Origin: JANRKN01 sp033763435 | GTDB taxonomy: Bacteria > Planctomycetota > Phycisphaerae > Phycisphaerales > UBA1924 | Assembly: GCA_033763435.1 (NCBI GenBank) | Contig: JANRKN010000067.1 | Span: 1 to 61,189, forward strand | Direction of reading: 5' to 3' | DNA: 61,189 bases | Shown here: positions 1 through 8,606 of the stretch, in pieces | Layout of the letters: every line of letters starts with the position of its first letter | Position numbering within the stretch: the first letter of the stretch is position 1 | The notes under the pieces: generated by a model | The model's input: only the letters and a program-made list of their open reading frames with translations | The model's database searches: none | Told to the model about the DNA's origin: nothing | Position numbers and translations under genes: made by a program

Positions 1-603
1 ACGCACGCCCGCCCACGCCCCGGCCAAGGCCAGCGTCCACAGCACGTTGCGCAGTGCCAGCGGCGTCCAGTCCTCGACCACCGCGGGGGCCAGCGGACAC
101 CCGCACAAGACGGGCCCCGCGCCCGGCGGACGAACGGCCAGCGCGATCGCGTATCCCGCCAGCGCCGCGAGCATCACCAGCATCGGCAGCGTCGCCGAGC
201 GCCAACGCCCGCCCAGCGCAAACAGCAGCGCGCCCAGACCAGCGCCAAGCTCGGCCGACGCGATGGTCCACGTCGCCCACGCGGGCGAGGGCAGGTCCGA
301 CGCGCCGGGCGTTGCGACCCACGCGCGGGGGAACAGGTTGTGCGACGCGAGCGCCGCGGCAAACTCGCCGGGCTCGAACAGCTTCATCAGCCCCGAGAAC
401 AGCAACACCAACGCCGTGGAGACGACCAGCCCCCGCGCGAGCCAGCGCACGAGCCCGAAGACGACACGCCGCGAACGGCTCAGGGTTCGTGGGGCGGCCG
501 GCGCTGTCGGTGCCGGTGAGGCCGGTGTTGCGCCGCCCGTCGCGTCGGTCGCGTTGGCCGAGGGCGAAAGGTCAGCGGTGTTCGGCGTCGGTGCGTCGCT
601 CAT
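1..603 (-). CDS. MauE/DoxX-like redox-associated membrane protein (partial, cut by left edge)
   Basis: Reading leftward from ATG 603 the frame is open to base 1, so at least 201 codons are present and the C-terminus is missing. A Pro/Ala-rich cytoplasmic N-terminus of about 45 residues is followed by several hydrophobic segments, including FGLVRWLARGLVVSTALVLL and a stretch around LVMLAALAGYAIALAV. A Cys-Gly-Cys-Pro motif sits before the next membrane segment (ALRNVLWTLALAG), matching the CGC motif and following helix of the MauE/DoxX membrane family. MauE is needed for disulfide maturation of methylamine dehydrogenase; what this homologue serves is not known. The start overlaps the stop of the upstream gene by 4 nt (ATGA), so the two are probably translationally coupled. 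Confidence 0.72.
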   Translation of the reverse strand, partial: MSDAPTPNTADLSPSANATDATGGATPASPAPTAPAAPRTLSRSRRVVFGLVRWLARGLVVSTALVLLFSGLMKLFEPGEFAAALASHNLFPRAWVATPGASDLPSPAWATWTIASAELGAGLGALLFALGGRWRSATLPMLVMLAALAGYAIALAVRPPGAGPVLCGCPLAPAVVEDWTPLALRNVLWTLALAGAWAGVR

Positions 604-1472
604 CGCCGATTCCTCCACCAAGCGAAGAGGCCCACGCCGATGAGGATCGCCCCGCCGGTGACGATCGGCCAGCGATAACGGGCGAGGTCGGGGCCCTGGG
701 CGGCGCCCGCGTCCGGCGATTGCAGCGCCTTGGCAAGCGCCGGCGACACCGTGAGTTCGTTGGCACGCGCGCGGGCCTTGACGGTCTCGACACTGAAGTT
801 GTCGAGCGGCAGGCCGCGCGGATCGAACGACTCAATCGTGACATCGAACATGGGTTGCTTCAAGTCACGCTGCCTCGAGATGGTGAATCCGGGCGGCGCG
901 TTCTCGGCGAGGGTGAGGACGTGCCGGGCACCCAAGCTCGACTCGATCGTTGTCACCCTCCCGTTCATATCGAACGTCACAACAGTCGTCGCGTCCGGGA
1001 AGCGCTTCGCGTCAAAGCTGTCCGGTCGGCCGTTCGCGATCCCACCCGGCGTGGCGAGCGTCGCGGTCCAGGTGTCCGCCGTGCGCTCAACCGACATGAC
1101 GATCTCGGGCCGCTCAACGATCGCGCGGTTGTAGAACACCGGAAAGAACCTCTGAAGCAGGAGGCGCTGATTCTCGTCCGTGCGCGGCGCAAGCGTCAGC
1201 GGCTTGCGGGGCTCGCCGCGCCAGTACTCGCCGCTGGGCGTAAGCAGATAGATCCCCCGCGAATCCGGAAAGATCACGACCGATGCGCCGGACGCGAGGT
1301 CGAAGGCAACATCAATCAGATCGTGGGATTGATCGCCGCTGTGTTTGAATGTGCAGCGCATGCCCCCGGCCTTGGGGGTGGTGGCTTGGATCATGGCGAG
1401 GAACTCGGCTCGCTGGTCGGCGAAGGCGATCCCACCGACCATGATGACGCAAAGACTGATTCGCGCACGCAT
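600..1472 (-). CDS. Secreted/membrane-tethered protein, possibly LolA-like
   Basis: 290 residues. The N-terminus (MRARISLCVIMVGGIAFADQ) looks like a signal peptide. The C-terminus is one hydrophobic helix followed by WWRNRR, so the protein is probably exported and held in the inner membrane by its tail. The body alternates polar and hydrophobic segments (FKHSGDQSHDLIDVAFDLAS; MNGRVTTIESSLGARHVL) in a way reminiscent of outer-membrane lipoprotein carrier folds, but I cannot assign a family. A strong Shine-Dalgarno GGAGGA lies 7 nt before ATG 1472. It follows the Cys-rich gene by 33 nt and overlaps the MauE-like gene by 4 nt, so an operon is likely. Confidence 0.6.
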   Translation of the reverse strand: MRARISLCVIMVGGIAFADQRAEFLAMIQATTPKAGGMRCTFKHSGDQSHDLIDVAFDLASGASVVIFPDSRGIYLLTPSGEYWRGEPRKPLTLAPRTDENQRLLLQRFFPVFYNRAIVERPEIVMSVERTADTWTATLATPGGIANGRPDSFDAKRFPDATTVVTFDMNGRVTTIESSLGARHVLTLAENAPPGFTISRQRDLKQPMFDVTIESFDPRGLPLDNFSVETVKARARANELTVSPALAKALQSPDAGAAQGPDLARYRWPIVTGGAILIGVGLFAWWRNRR

Positions 1473-1505
1473 TGTGAGATCCTCCGGGGAAGAGTCATCT
1501 CGAGT

Positions 1506-1976
1506 TCAGGCTGGCGGCGCCGGCGGTAGACCGTTGCAGGGTTCACCCTCGGGCCAGATCGTCAGGTTCTTGTCTTCCGGAGTCGATGCACTCGACGCCC
1601 GTACCCAGCAACAATTCGTAACGGTGCTCGGGTAGCAGTTTGCGCCACTGCGCGGGATCTTCACCCATTCTGACTCTGGAGTAGGAGGCACACTGCACGG
1701 CGCTGTGTACCAATCCGCGGCGTTCGTGCTCGAGTACGTCCAGCACCGTCGCATCTGCGGCGTTTCGTTGCCGGTGAGCCTACGGCCGCTCGCCCCGTTC
1801 GGCGCTTCGGTGCCGTTGGTCTCACACAGGGTCAGAGAGCCGGAGTTTGAGCAGTTATACGTCGGATTCCACGAGCATGAATAGGACTTGGGCAACATGC
1901 ACAGCGGCCCCGCGAGGGCGCTCAGCGCAAGGCACGCAACGGCGATCGAGCCAGCATGTTGACGCAGCGTTTGCAT
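1506..1976 (-). CDS. Secreted cysteine-rich protein of unknown function
   Basis: 156 residues from ATG 1976, chosen because AAGGAG lies 6 nt upstream; an in-frame ATG at 2006 has no such site and would overlap the previous gene. Residues 1-22 form a signal peptide (IAVACLALSALAG). The mature part has about ten cysteines, including an adjacent CC pair, and is rich in Ser, Thr, Asn and Trp with a Pro-rich end (NGLPPAPPA), as in small disulfide-stabilised exoproteins. I do not recognise a family. It lies between a pseudopilin gene and genes for a membrane-tethered protein and a MauE-like protein; the last could plausibly help form its disulfides (inference). Confidence 0.6.
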   Translation of the reverse strand: MQTLRQHAGSIAVACLALSALAGPLCMLPKSYSCSWNPTYNCSNSGSLTLCETNGTEAPNGASGRRLTGNETPQMRRCWTYSSTNAADWYTAPCSVPPTPESEWVKIPRSGANCYPSTVTNCCWVRASSASTPEDKNLTIWPEGEPCNGLPPAPPA

Positions 1977-2002
1977 GAATGACTCCTTCAGTAAACGAGG
2001 TT

Positions 2003-2806
2003 TCAATATCCGACCAACGGCTCCGAACCGTCCTTTCGGACTCGATCGGATCCGCGATAGCCGTCCCAGGTGGCCAGGACGGGAAAGCCAATCTGAAGAT
2101 CGCGGCTTGGCGGTGTGGCTTGGTCAAACTGCGTCCAGCGGGCCAGAATGACGCGGCCGTCACCGAAGGCCACCGGCCCAGTCGGCCGATACGCCTGACA
2201 GCACCAGAACTCCTGTTGGCGGTCCCAGATCGGCCACCATTGCCACATGGTGCCTTTGTCCGAAGGTGTCGCTACGTCGGAGGTTCGGACAGGTGTCTGC
2301 GGAGCGTTCTTCCAGAAGCGAGAAGGGGGATTCTGGAACATCTGTACTTCGCCCAAGAGCGTGGGCGAAAGGGCGATGGTCACGGGGATGTCCGGTCGTC
2401 GACCTTGAGGGTCGAGTTCTTCGACCGACTTGTACAGGCCCGCGTCAAAGAGCGGCACGTACCACTCGTACATGCCTGTGGACAGTCCGCCCTTGGATAT
2501 CGGATACACGTCCTTGCTCTGCTGCGTGTACATCAGCACCAGTGCGTGGGCCTGACGCAAAATCGCGGCCGCCTGAGTCCGCTTGGCGGATCGCTTGGCC
2601 TCGGACAGCGCCGGCAGCATCAGGCCGATGAGCACCGCGATCACGCCAATGACGACGATGAGTTCGATGAGCGTGAAGCCGTGCCGCGTGAGGGCGGCGC
2701 GATGTGCGACGCCGCTCGCCGCGATGCTCAGGGACTTCTGCGATGCCTTGGTCCCGGGGAAACACACCTCGGGCGATCGGCGAAGATGGGCCGAATCCCA
2801 GTTCAT
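2003..2806 (-). CDS. Prepilin-type N-terminal methylation domain protein (pseudopilin-like)
   Basis: 267 residues from ATG 2806. Residues around 40-65 carry the class III signal RHGFTLIELIVVIGVIAVLI with the usual Gly at -1 and Glu at +5, so it is a substrate for prepilin peptidase and would enter a type II secretion or type IV pilus-like machine. The following region (LSEAKRSAKRTQAAAILRQA) is the expected amphipathic continuation of the helix. The C-terminal part includes the pattern PVAFGDGRVILARW, resembling the 'H-X9-DG' tail of planctomycete DUF1559-type pseudopilins. The frame continues upstream to 3247 but would run deep into the metallo-hydrolase gene, so the shorter start is preferred. 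The leader before the cleavage site is unusually long, about 40 residues. Confidence 0.8.
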   Translation of the reverse strand: MNWDSAHLRRSPEVCFPGTKASQKSLSIAASGVAHRAALTRHGFTLIELIVVIGVIAVLIGLMLPALSEAKRSAKRTQAAAILRQAHALVLMYTQQSKDVYPISKGGLSTGMYEWYVPLFDAGLYKSVEELDPQGRRPDIPVTIALSPTLLGEVQMFQNPPSRFWKNAPQTPVRTSDVATPSDKGTMWQWWPIWDRQQEFWCCQAYRPTGPVAFGDGRVILARWTQFDQATPPSRDLQIGFPVLATWDGYRGSDRVRKDGSEPLVGY

Positions 2807-2964
2807 GCCGCCCAGCCTACCGCCGGCCCCCCCGGTGCAAGCGTGGAGGCGGGTTTTCCACAACATCTTTCCATGTTGGAAGCGCCGAGGGACGATTCCC
2901 TTGAGCCGCCTCAGAGGGCATGTTCGGATTCTGGACCCTCCTGTAGAGGGAGTGTCCGACAGGC

Positions 2965-3846
2965 TTACATTGGGCCCGTTCCAAGCCGCAGGCCATCGTG
3001 CGCGAGTTGGATGCCCTCGGGCAGCTCCGCGTTGGTGGCTTCGTGGGGCAGGTCGTGGGCCATATGAACAAAGTACGTCCGCTCGGCGTCGATGCGCTCG
3101 GCCAGCGAGAGCGCCTGATCGAGCGTCAGGTGCGTGGGATGATGCCGACGGCGCAGACAGTCGAGCACCAGCGTTTTCAGGCCCGAAAGCCCGCGAAAAG
3201 TGCCCGGCGGCACCGCCGAAACGTCTGTGCAGTAGGCCAAGGGCCACCAGCGCTCCGCGTCCTTCGGCAGCGCCGATTCCAGTGTCGCTTCCATCTCGGG
3301 CGACGGCTCGATCCGATACCCCAGCACCGGCAAGCGCCCGTGCAACAATCGCAGCGGCGTAATCACCAGCCCATAGAGCCTCAGCGGATCAAACACCTCG
3401 TGCGGCGTCGTCTTCGCGGGCAGGATCCGATGCAACAGGATGTCCGCCACGAACGAGTCGTTGATGTTGTTCGCGCGGTCAAAGATATGTTGATACACCC
3501 GCTGCAGAAATTCGGCGGTGTGCGGCTCGCAGTACAGGTCGAGCATCGTCCGCTGCACGGCGTTGAACCGCCGGACCTCATCGAGCCCGAACGTGTGGTC
3601 GACGTGGTTGTGCGTGAGCAGGATGCCGTCGCAGCGCGTCAGGTTCTCGCGCAGGCACTGCTGGCGCAGGTCGGGCCCGGCGTCGATGAACAGGACCCGC
3701 GGCGTGCCCGCGGGGTCGGTGAACGTGATCGCCCCGGCGGTACGCAAACGCCGATCCCGCGGGTCGGGGCTGGTGCAGACCTCGCACGCGCAGCCGATCG
3801 CGGGGATGCCCGCGCTGGTGCCCGTGCCGAGGAAGTGGAAGTTCAT
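2965..3846 (-). CDS. Metallo-beta-lactamase-fold hydrolase, PhnP-like cyclic phosphodiesterase family
   Basis: 293 residues. The metal motif THNHVDHT (HxHxDH at residues 79-84) and a later HMAHDLPH segment supply zinc/manganese ligands. An N-terminal GTGTSAGIPAIGCACEVC block is typical of the PhnP/phosphoribosyl 1,2-cyclic phosphate phosphodiesterase group, which hydrolyses cyclic phosphodiesters; orphan members outside phn operons are common and their substrates are mostly unknown. No phn genes are nearby. A TATGTT hexamer lies 9 nt before the ATG and there is no Shine-Dalgarno, suggesting a leaderless transcript. Only 23 nt separate it from gpsA upstream, so it may also be co-transcribed. 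Confidence 0.85.
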   Translation of the reverse strand: MNFHFLGTGTSAGIPAIGCACEVCTSPDPRDRRLRTAGAITFTDPAGTPRVLFIDAGPDLRQQCLRENLTRCDGILLTHNHVDHTFGLDEVRRFNAVQRTMLDLYCEPHTAEFLQRVYQHIFDRANNINDSFVADILLHRILPAKTTPHEVFDPLRLYGLVITPLRLLHGRLPVLGYRIEPSPEMEATLESALPKDAERWWPLAYCTDVSAVPPGTFRGLSGLKTLVLDCLRRRHHPTHLTLDQALSLAERIDAERTYFVHMAHDLPHEATNAELPEGIQLAHDGLRLGTGPM

Positions 3847-3869
3847 GCCGAGCCCAACATAGGACCGTC

Positions 3870-5075
3870 TCAGCCGATCCGTCCCACCCGCTCGGCCTTG
3901 GGCTGGCGCGACATCAGGCGCCCGATCGCGTCGATCGGGTCCATGTCCTCGAACAGCACGGCGTGCACGGCCTGCACGATCGGCATCTCGACCTTGTACT
4001 TGGCCGCCAGCGCCACGACCGACTTGGTCGTCGCGACGCCCTCAACGACGTGCGCCGAGCCCTTGAGAAACTCATCCAGAGGCGTGCCCTTGCCCAGCGC
4101 CTCGCCGCAGGTTCGGTTGCGCCCTTCGGGGCTGAAGCACGTGGTCGCAAGGTCGCCCACGCCCGCGATGCCGAAGAAGGTCTCCGGGCTCGCGCCCATC
4201 GAGAGCCCCAGCCGCGCGATCTCCGCCAGGCCCCGCGCCAGCAGCGCGCTCTTGGCGTTGTTCCCGGCCTGCAGTCCATCGACGATGCCCGCGGCAATCG
4301 CCACCACGTTCTTCACCGCGCCCGCCAGCTCCACGCCCAGCACGTCGGTCTGCGTGTAGATCCGCATCCACGAGCCCGAGAACAGGCCCTGCATCGCGCG
4401 CGCAAACGCCGGATCGTCGCTCGCCGCGATCATCGTCGTCGGGAGGCCCCGCGCCATCTCCGCCGCGATCGTCGGCCCGCTCAGCACCCCCAGCGGGCGG
4501 GGCTTCCCGTCCGGATCGTCGCGCCCGGCCTTGTGCAGCACCTCGGCGATGATCTGCGTCGGGCGCAGCAGCGTCCCGTTCTCGATGCCCTTGGCCACGC
4601 TGACCGCCCCCGCGTTCTTCGGAACGTGAGGCGCCAGCCTCGCCCACGCCTCGCGCATGAACTGCACGGGCACCGCCGAGACGATCAGGTCCGAGCCCTC
4701 GAGCGCCTCGGCATCGTTCAGACACACATGCACGCGCGTCGGCAGGTCAAAGCCCGGCAGGCGCACGCTCTTGCGCGATTGCGCAATCTGCCCCGCCTCG
4801 TCCGGATCGTGCCCCCAGAGCCGAACGTTCACGGGCCGCGTGGTGGGGATCGCGCCCGGACGGTCCGCGTCCTCGGGCGCGGCGCTCCCGTGACGCTCGC
4901 TGGCCAGCAGTCCCGCGCAGACCAGACCCATCTGTCCGAGACCGAGAATCGTGACCGTGGGGCGCGTGGGATCGTGGGCGTCGGGCGCGCGGCGGGCCTT
5001 CTTTGCGGGCGTGCCAGCGCCAGCGGGCTTGTTCGGGCCTGAGCGCGGGGACGAACTGTCGGGGCCTTTGGGCAT
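3870..5075 (-). CDS. gpsA: Glycerol-3-phosphate dehydrogenase [NAD(P)+]
   Basis: Makes sn-glycerol 3-phosphate from dihydroxyacetone phosphate for phospholipid synthesis, in the cytoplasm. The Rossmann motif ILGLGQMG starts after a 50-residue Pro/Ser/Lys-rich N-terminal extension. Family blocks follow in order: SVAKGIEN, SGPTIAAEMARGLPTT, ELAGAVKNVVAIAAGIVDG with the catalytic Lys, NNAKSALLARGLAEIARLG and GVGDLATTCFSPEGRN. About 401 residues from ATG 5075 against roughly 330 in typical GpsA; the excess is the N-terminal tail and an insertion of about 30 residues after the first Rossmann helix (around GSAAPEDADRPGAI). A longer frame starts at 5138; neither start has a clear ribosome-binding site. 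Confidence 0.93.
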   Translation of the reverse strand: MPKGPDSSSPRSGPNKPAGAGTPAKKARRAPDAHDPTRPTVTILGLGQMGLVCAGLLASERHGSAAPEDADRPGAIPTTRPVNVRLWGHDPDEAGQIAQSRKSVRLPGFDLPTRVHVCLNDAEALEGSDLIVSAVPVQFMREAWARLAPHVPKNAGAVSVAKGIENGTLLRPTQIIAEVLHKAGRDDPDGKPRPLGVLSGPTIAAEMARGLPTTMIAASDDPAFARAMQGLFSGSWMRIYTQTDVLGVELAGAVKNVVAIAAGIVDGLQAGNNAKSALLARGLAEIARLGLSMGASPETFFGIAGVGDLATTCFSPEGRNRTCGEALGKGTPLDEFLKGSAHVVEGVATTKSVVALAAKYKVEMPIVQAVHAVLFEDMDPIDAIGRLMSRQPKAERVGRIG

Positions 5076-5372
5076 GGGTGGATTCGAAGGCGTCGGCGCG
5101 GATCGGGCAGAACCCGGCCCGAGCGTGGATCGTACCAACCGGACGCGGATCGTCCCGGACCCTCCTCACCGGCCTCCGCGGACCCTATCCTCTCCGTCCC
5201 CGGGGCGCTCATCCGTCCCGGGGACCGAGGGGATGGCGGGTGGGGTGGGGGCGCGGGTGGGGTGTAGGGGTGGTGGTGGTGGGGTGGGGTGGGGTGGGAC
5301 AGGTGTAGAGCGGCGGCGGGTTCTCCGTGGGCCGCGGGATGGATGGTTCGACCAACTCCGGAGCCGACCAGG
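5076..5372. other. Divergent intergenic region with a G-rich tract
   Basis: Lies between gpsA (minus) and the metal ATPase (plus), so it should contain both promoters. The plus strand from 5238 to 5299 is almost pure runs of three to five G separated by T, GC or TA and could form a G-quadruplex. Before it, 5196-5224 holds an imperfect inverted repeat (GTCCCCGGGG then GTCCCGGGGAC). No convincing -35/-10 pair was found. Confidence 0.5.
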
Positions 5373-7475
5373 ATGTCGCAGCACTCGACGGCGCACGCCC
5401 ATTCCCACGGCCAGCACAACCATGCGCACGACCACAAGCACGATCACTCGGGCGGCGGTGACGTGAACTTCCAGTGCTGCGATCACGATGCCGACATCGA
5501 GCGCAACCTGCTCCTCTACATGGTCGGCGGCGTGCTCGTCCTGGCCACGACCATCGGCAAGTGGCTCGAGGTCAGCCAGTCTCAGGTCGTCATGATCCCC
5601 GCCTTCATCGGCGCGATCATCCTCTCGATCCCGCTGCTGCGCTCGGGCTGGAACGAAGTCCGCGCCGCCAAGCTCGGCAGCAACACCCTCGCGTGCCTCG
5701 CGATCCTCGCCGCGATGGCCGCCAAGCAGTACGAGACCGCCGGCCTGCTCGCGTTCGTCCTGCTCGCGGTCGGCCAGCTCATCCGCCGGAGCGCTTCGGG
5801 CGCTCAGCGCGCGATCGAACAGCTCATCCGTCTCACGCCCGACATCGCGCGCCTGATTGAGAGCGGCGTTGAGCGCGAGGTCCGCGTGGGCGAGCTCCGC
5901 GTCGGTCAGACCGTCCGCATCCGCCCCGGCGAGAACCTGCCGGTCGACGGTAAGGTCGTCTCGGGCCGCTCCAACATCAACAAGGCCTCGCTCACGGGCG
6001 AGTCGCTCCCCGAGGAAGTCACCGTCGGGCAGGACGTCTTCGCCGGCACCACCAACCTCACGGGCGCGATCGACGTCGAGATCACGCGGCTGGGCTCGGA
6101 AACCACGATCGGCAAGGTCACCGCGCTGATCCGCTCGGCCGAGGGCGCCAAGACGCCGCGGCAGGAGCTGATCGAGCAGGTCAGCCGCTTCTTTGTGCCC
6201 ATCGCGCTCTCGATCGCGGGCATCGTCTGGTTCGTGAAGATGCAGAACCCCGCGACGCAGGACGAGGCCGCGCTGACCGCGGTTACCGTGCTCGTCGTCA
6301 CGTGCCCGGTTGCGCTACTGCTGGCCTCGCCCTCGGCGATGCTCGCGGCGTACGCGGCGGCGGCGCGCCTCGGCATCCTCATCAAGAGCCCGATCCACCT
6401 CGAAGCCGCTGGCAGCGTCAACACCGTCGTCTTTGACAAGACCGGCACGATGACCACCGGCAAGTTCCAGGTCACGCGTCTCGCGCCCGCCTCGGGCGTC
6501 GACGGCGCCGAGCTGCTGCGCTCGGCCGCGAACGGCGAGCAGCACTCCAACCACCCGCTCGCGTCCTCCATCCTCACGACCGCCAAGGCCGCGCGCATCG
6601 ACGTCGACGGCACGAACGATTACGAAGAGATCCACGGCCGGGGCGTCCGCGCCCGTACCTCGCTGGGCGAGCTCTGCGTGGGCCGGGCCTCGTGGCTGCT
6701 CGAACTCAACCCCGGCATCCGCGCCGAGGTCGAGGGCGTCGAGGCGAAGATCGAAGGCATGACCGGCGTGCACGTGATGCGCGATGGGCGCTACCTGGGC
6801 GCGGTGGGCCTCGAGGACACCGTCCGCGCGAACACCAAGAACGTCGTGACGCGCCTGCGCGATCTGGGCATCCGTCAGGTCGCGCTCTACACGGGCGACC
6901 GGCTCAGCGTCGCTAAGCGCGTGGGCGCGACCGTCGGCGTCGACATCGTCGAGGCTGAGTGCCTCCCTGAAGAGAAGCACCAGCAGATCCAGTCGCTGGT
7001 CGCGCAGGGCTACCGGACGATGATGGTCGGCGACGGCATCAACGACGGCCCCTCGCTCGCCGCGGCCGACGTGGGCGTCGCGATGGGTATGGGCGGGTCC
7101 GACATCGCGGCCAACTCCGCGGGCGTCGCGCTCATGAACGACGACCTCTCGCGCGTCCCGTTCCTCATCGACCTCTCGCGCCGCACGCGCGCGATCGTCG
7201 CCCAGAACGTCATCGCCGCGATCATCATCTCCCTCGTGGGCCTCGCGCTCGCGGCCTCGGGCGTTCTCGCGGCGGCGGGTGGCACGCTCGCGGCCGTCTT
7301 CGCCGCGCTCTATCACTTCGTGGGCGAGATCTTCGTCCTCGCCAACAGCTTCCGCCTCTTCCGCTACGGCGAAAACTTCAGCGACCTCAAGCCCATCGAG
7401 CAGGACCCGGCCTTCAAGAAGCGCGCCGCGAGCCTGCGGCTCGGTTCGGCCGGTGCCTCGGCGGGCGCGGCGTGA
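5373..7475 (+). CDS. P1B-type heavy-metal-translocating P-type ATPase with His-rich N-terminus
   Basis: 700 residues from ATG 5373; a longer in-frame start at 5289 would translate the G-rich tract. The first 25 residues hold ten histidines (alternating His-Ala/Asp/Asn), then a CCDHD site, instead of the usual GMxCxxC domain, so metal is probably caught by the tail. Core motifs are complete: TGES from residue 208, phosphorylation site DKTGTMT with D355, NHPLA (the HP locus), GDGINDGPS near residue 553. The membrane metal site reads TCPVALLLA (C311-P312-V313) rather than CPC, CPH or SPC, and the last helices carry HFVGEIFVLANSFRL. Metal specificity cannot be assigned from this; Zn/Cd/Co-type export is a guess. 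The stop is followed after 1 nt by the SpoU-type gene. Confidence 0.9.
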   Translation: MSQHSTAHAHSHGQHNHAHDHKHDHSGGGDVNFQCCDHDADIERNLLLYMVGGVLVLATTIGKWLEVSQSQVVMIPAFIGAIILSIPLLRSGWNEVRAAKLGSNTLACLAILAAMAAKQYETAGLLAFVLLAVGQLIRRSASGAQRAIEQLIRLTPDIARLIESGVEREVRVGELRVGQTVRIRPGENLPVDGKVVSGRSNINKASLTGESLPEEVTVGQDVFAGTTNLTGAIDVEITRLGSETTIGKVTALIRSAEGAKTPRQELIEQVSRFFVPIALSIAGIVWFVKMQNPATQDEAALTAVTVLVVTCPVALLLASPSAMLAAYAAAARLGILIKSPIHLEAAGSVNTVVFDKTGTMTTGKFQVTRLAPASGVDGAELLRSAANGEQHSNHPLASSILTTAKAARIDVDGTNDYEEIHGRGVRARTSLGELCVGRASWLLELNPGIRAEVEGVEAKIEGMTGVHVMRDGRYLGAVGLEDTVRANTKNVVTRLRDLGIRQVALYTGDRLSVAKRVGATVGVDIVEAECLPEEKHQQIQSLVAQGYRTMMVGDGINDGPSLAAADVGVAMGMGGSDIAANSAGVALMNDDLSRVPFLIDLSRRTRAIVAQNVIAAIIISLVGLALAASGVLAAAGGTLAAVFAALYHFVGEIFVLANSFRLFRYGENFSDLKPIEQDPAFKKRAASLRLGSAGASAGAA

Positions 7476-7476
7476 C

Positions 7477-8343
7477 GTGACGGGGCTCGCTCCGACAGGG
7501 CCGACGTTCGTTCCGATCTCGGGCCTCACGGACCCGGCGATTGACGACTATCGCAACCTGCGCGAGATCCACAAGCGCAAGCTGGCCGAGGGCGTCGCGG
7601 GCATGGCGCAGGCCGACCCGCGCGGGCTGGTGGTCGCCGAGGGCGAGGGCGTGATCCGTCCGATGCTCGACGCGGGCGTGCGTGTGAAGTCGGTGCTCGC
7701 GACCGACGACAAGCTGCCGCAGATCGCCGACATCCTCGCGCGTCTCGCGCCCGGCACGCCCGTGTACACCGCGCCCGAGGCGCTGGTGCAGGAGATCGCG
7801 GGTTTTCCGTTCCATCGCGGGGTGTTGTCAGTGGCGTATCGCCCCCTGCCGCGGGACGTGCGTGAGGTGCTGCGCGACTCGCACACGGCGGTGGTGCTCG
7901 AGGACGTGTACAACGTCGACAACGTGGGCGGGATGTTCCGCAATGCCGCGGCGCTCGGCGGGCCGGGCGTCTGCGTCATCTGCGCCGGGGGCACGTGCGA
8001 CCCGCTCTATCGCAAGGCGATCCGCGTGTCGATGGGCAAGGTGTTCTTCGTACCGTGGACCAAGGTCGAGCGCATCGACGCGCAGATGTTCCGTGAGGCG
8101 GGCTTTGAAACCTGGGCGCTGACGCCCGCGGCCGACGCCCGGCCCATCGGCACGATGCGCGCAGGCGACGGCCGCAAGGTCGCGCTGCTGCTGGGGAGCG
8201 AGGGTCCCGGGCTGCGGGCCCAGACGCAGGCGCAGGCCGACGCGCGCGTCACGATCCCCATCTGGCCGGGCGCCGACTCGCTGAACGTGTTCGTCGCGGG
8301 CGCGATCGCGCTGTCTCGGGTGATGGAGATGCGCGCGGGCTGA
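7477..8343 (+). CDS. SpoU/TrmH-family RNA 2'-O-methyltransferase
   Basis: 288 residues from GTG 7477, 1 nt after the ATPase stop. Methylates the 2'-OH of a nucleotide in rRNA or tRNA using S-adenosylmethionine. The SPOUT knot motifs are clear: VVLEDVYNVDNVGGMFRNAAALG (N and R of motif 1), KVALLLGSEGPGL (motif 2) and IPIWPGADSLNVFVAGAIAL (motif 3, where S-L-N-V binds cofactor). The N-terminal 110 residues look like the SpoU substrate-binding domain (GLVVAEGEGVIRPMLDAG). The RNA target cannot be told from the sequence. Upstream in-frame codons belong to the ATPase gene in another frame and are rejected. Confidence 0.88.
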   Translation: MTGLAPTGPTFVPISGLTDPAIDDYRNLREIHKRKLAEGVAGMAQADPRGLVVAEGEGVIRPMLDAGVRVKSVLATDDKLPQIADILARLAPGTPVYTAPEALVQEIAGFPFHRGVLSVAYRPLPRDVREVLRDSHTAVVLEDVYNVDNVGGMFRNAAALGGPGVCVICAGGTCDPLYRKAIRVSMGKVFFVPWTKVERIDAQMFREAGFETWALTPAADARPIGTMRAGDGRKVALLLGSEGPGLRAQTQAQADARVTIPIWPGADSLNVFVAGAIALSRVMEMRAG

Positions 8344-8397
8344 GTCGGCGGCTTGTTTTGGTCTTTGATCGGTGTGCCCAGGGTGAAGGTGGGGGCT

Positions 8398-8435
8398 TTT
8401 CTGCAAGTGTCGGGACGGCTAGACTTTCCGTCCCG
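8398..8435 (+). promoter_or_regulatory. Candidate rpsA promoter, -10 inside an inverted repeat
   Basis: A TAGACT hexamer at 8420-8425 matches the -10 of the 23S promoter in this window. It lies in the loop of an 8-bp perfect inverted repeat, CGGGACGG (8411-8418) and CCGTCCCG (8428-8435). The -35 (TTTCTG or TTTTCT, 8397-8403) is poor. The transcript would have a leader of about 180 nt before rpsA. Confidence 0.45.
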
Positions 8436-8606
8436 GAGGTCGACCGGGCCGCTGTTTTTCCGCATTCGCGGAGGCGGGACAACGTCAGGACGCACGAACC
8501 GCCCCATGGGGGCACGCCGACCGCCGCGACAAGCGGTGTCGGTGAGAGTGTCGCGACGGAAGCCGATTCGACCCGGCAGATCATCGCGGCGCTCGCTAAG
8601 GAATGC

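Noticed and set aside
2807..3247. Long N-terminal extension of the pseudopilin
   Set aside because: It would overlap the metallo-hydrolase gene by about 280 nt and has no prepilin-like features.
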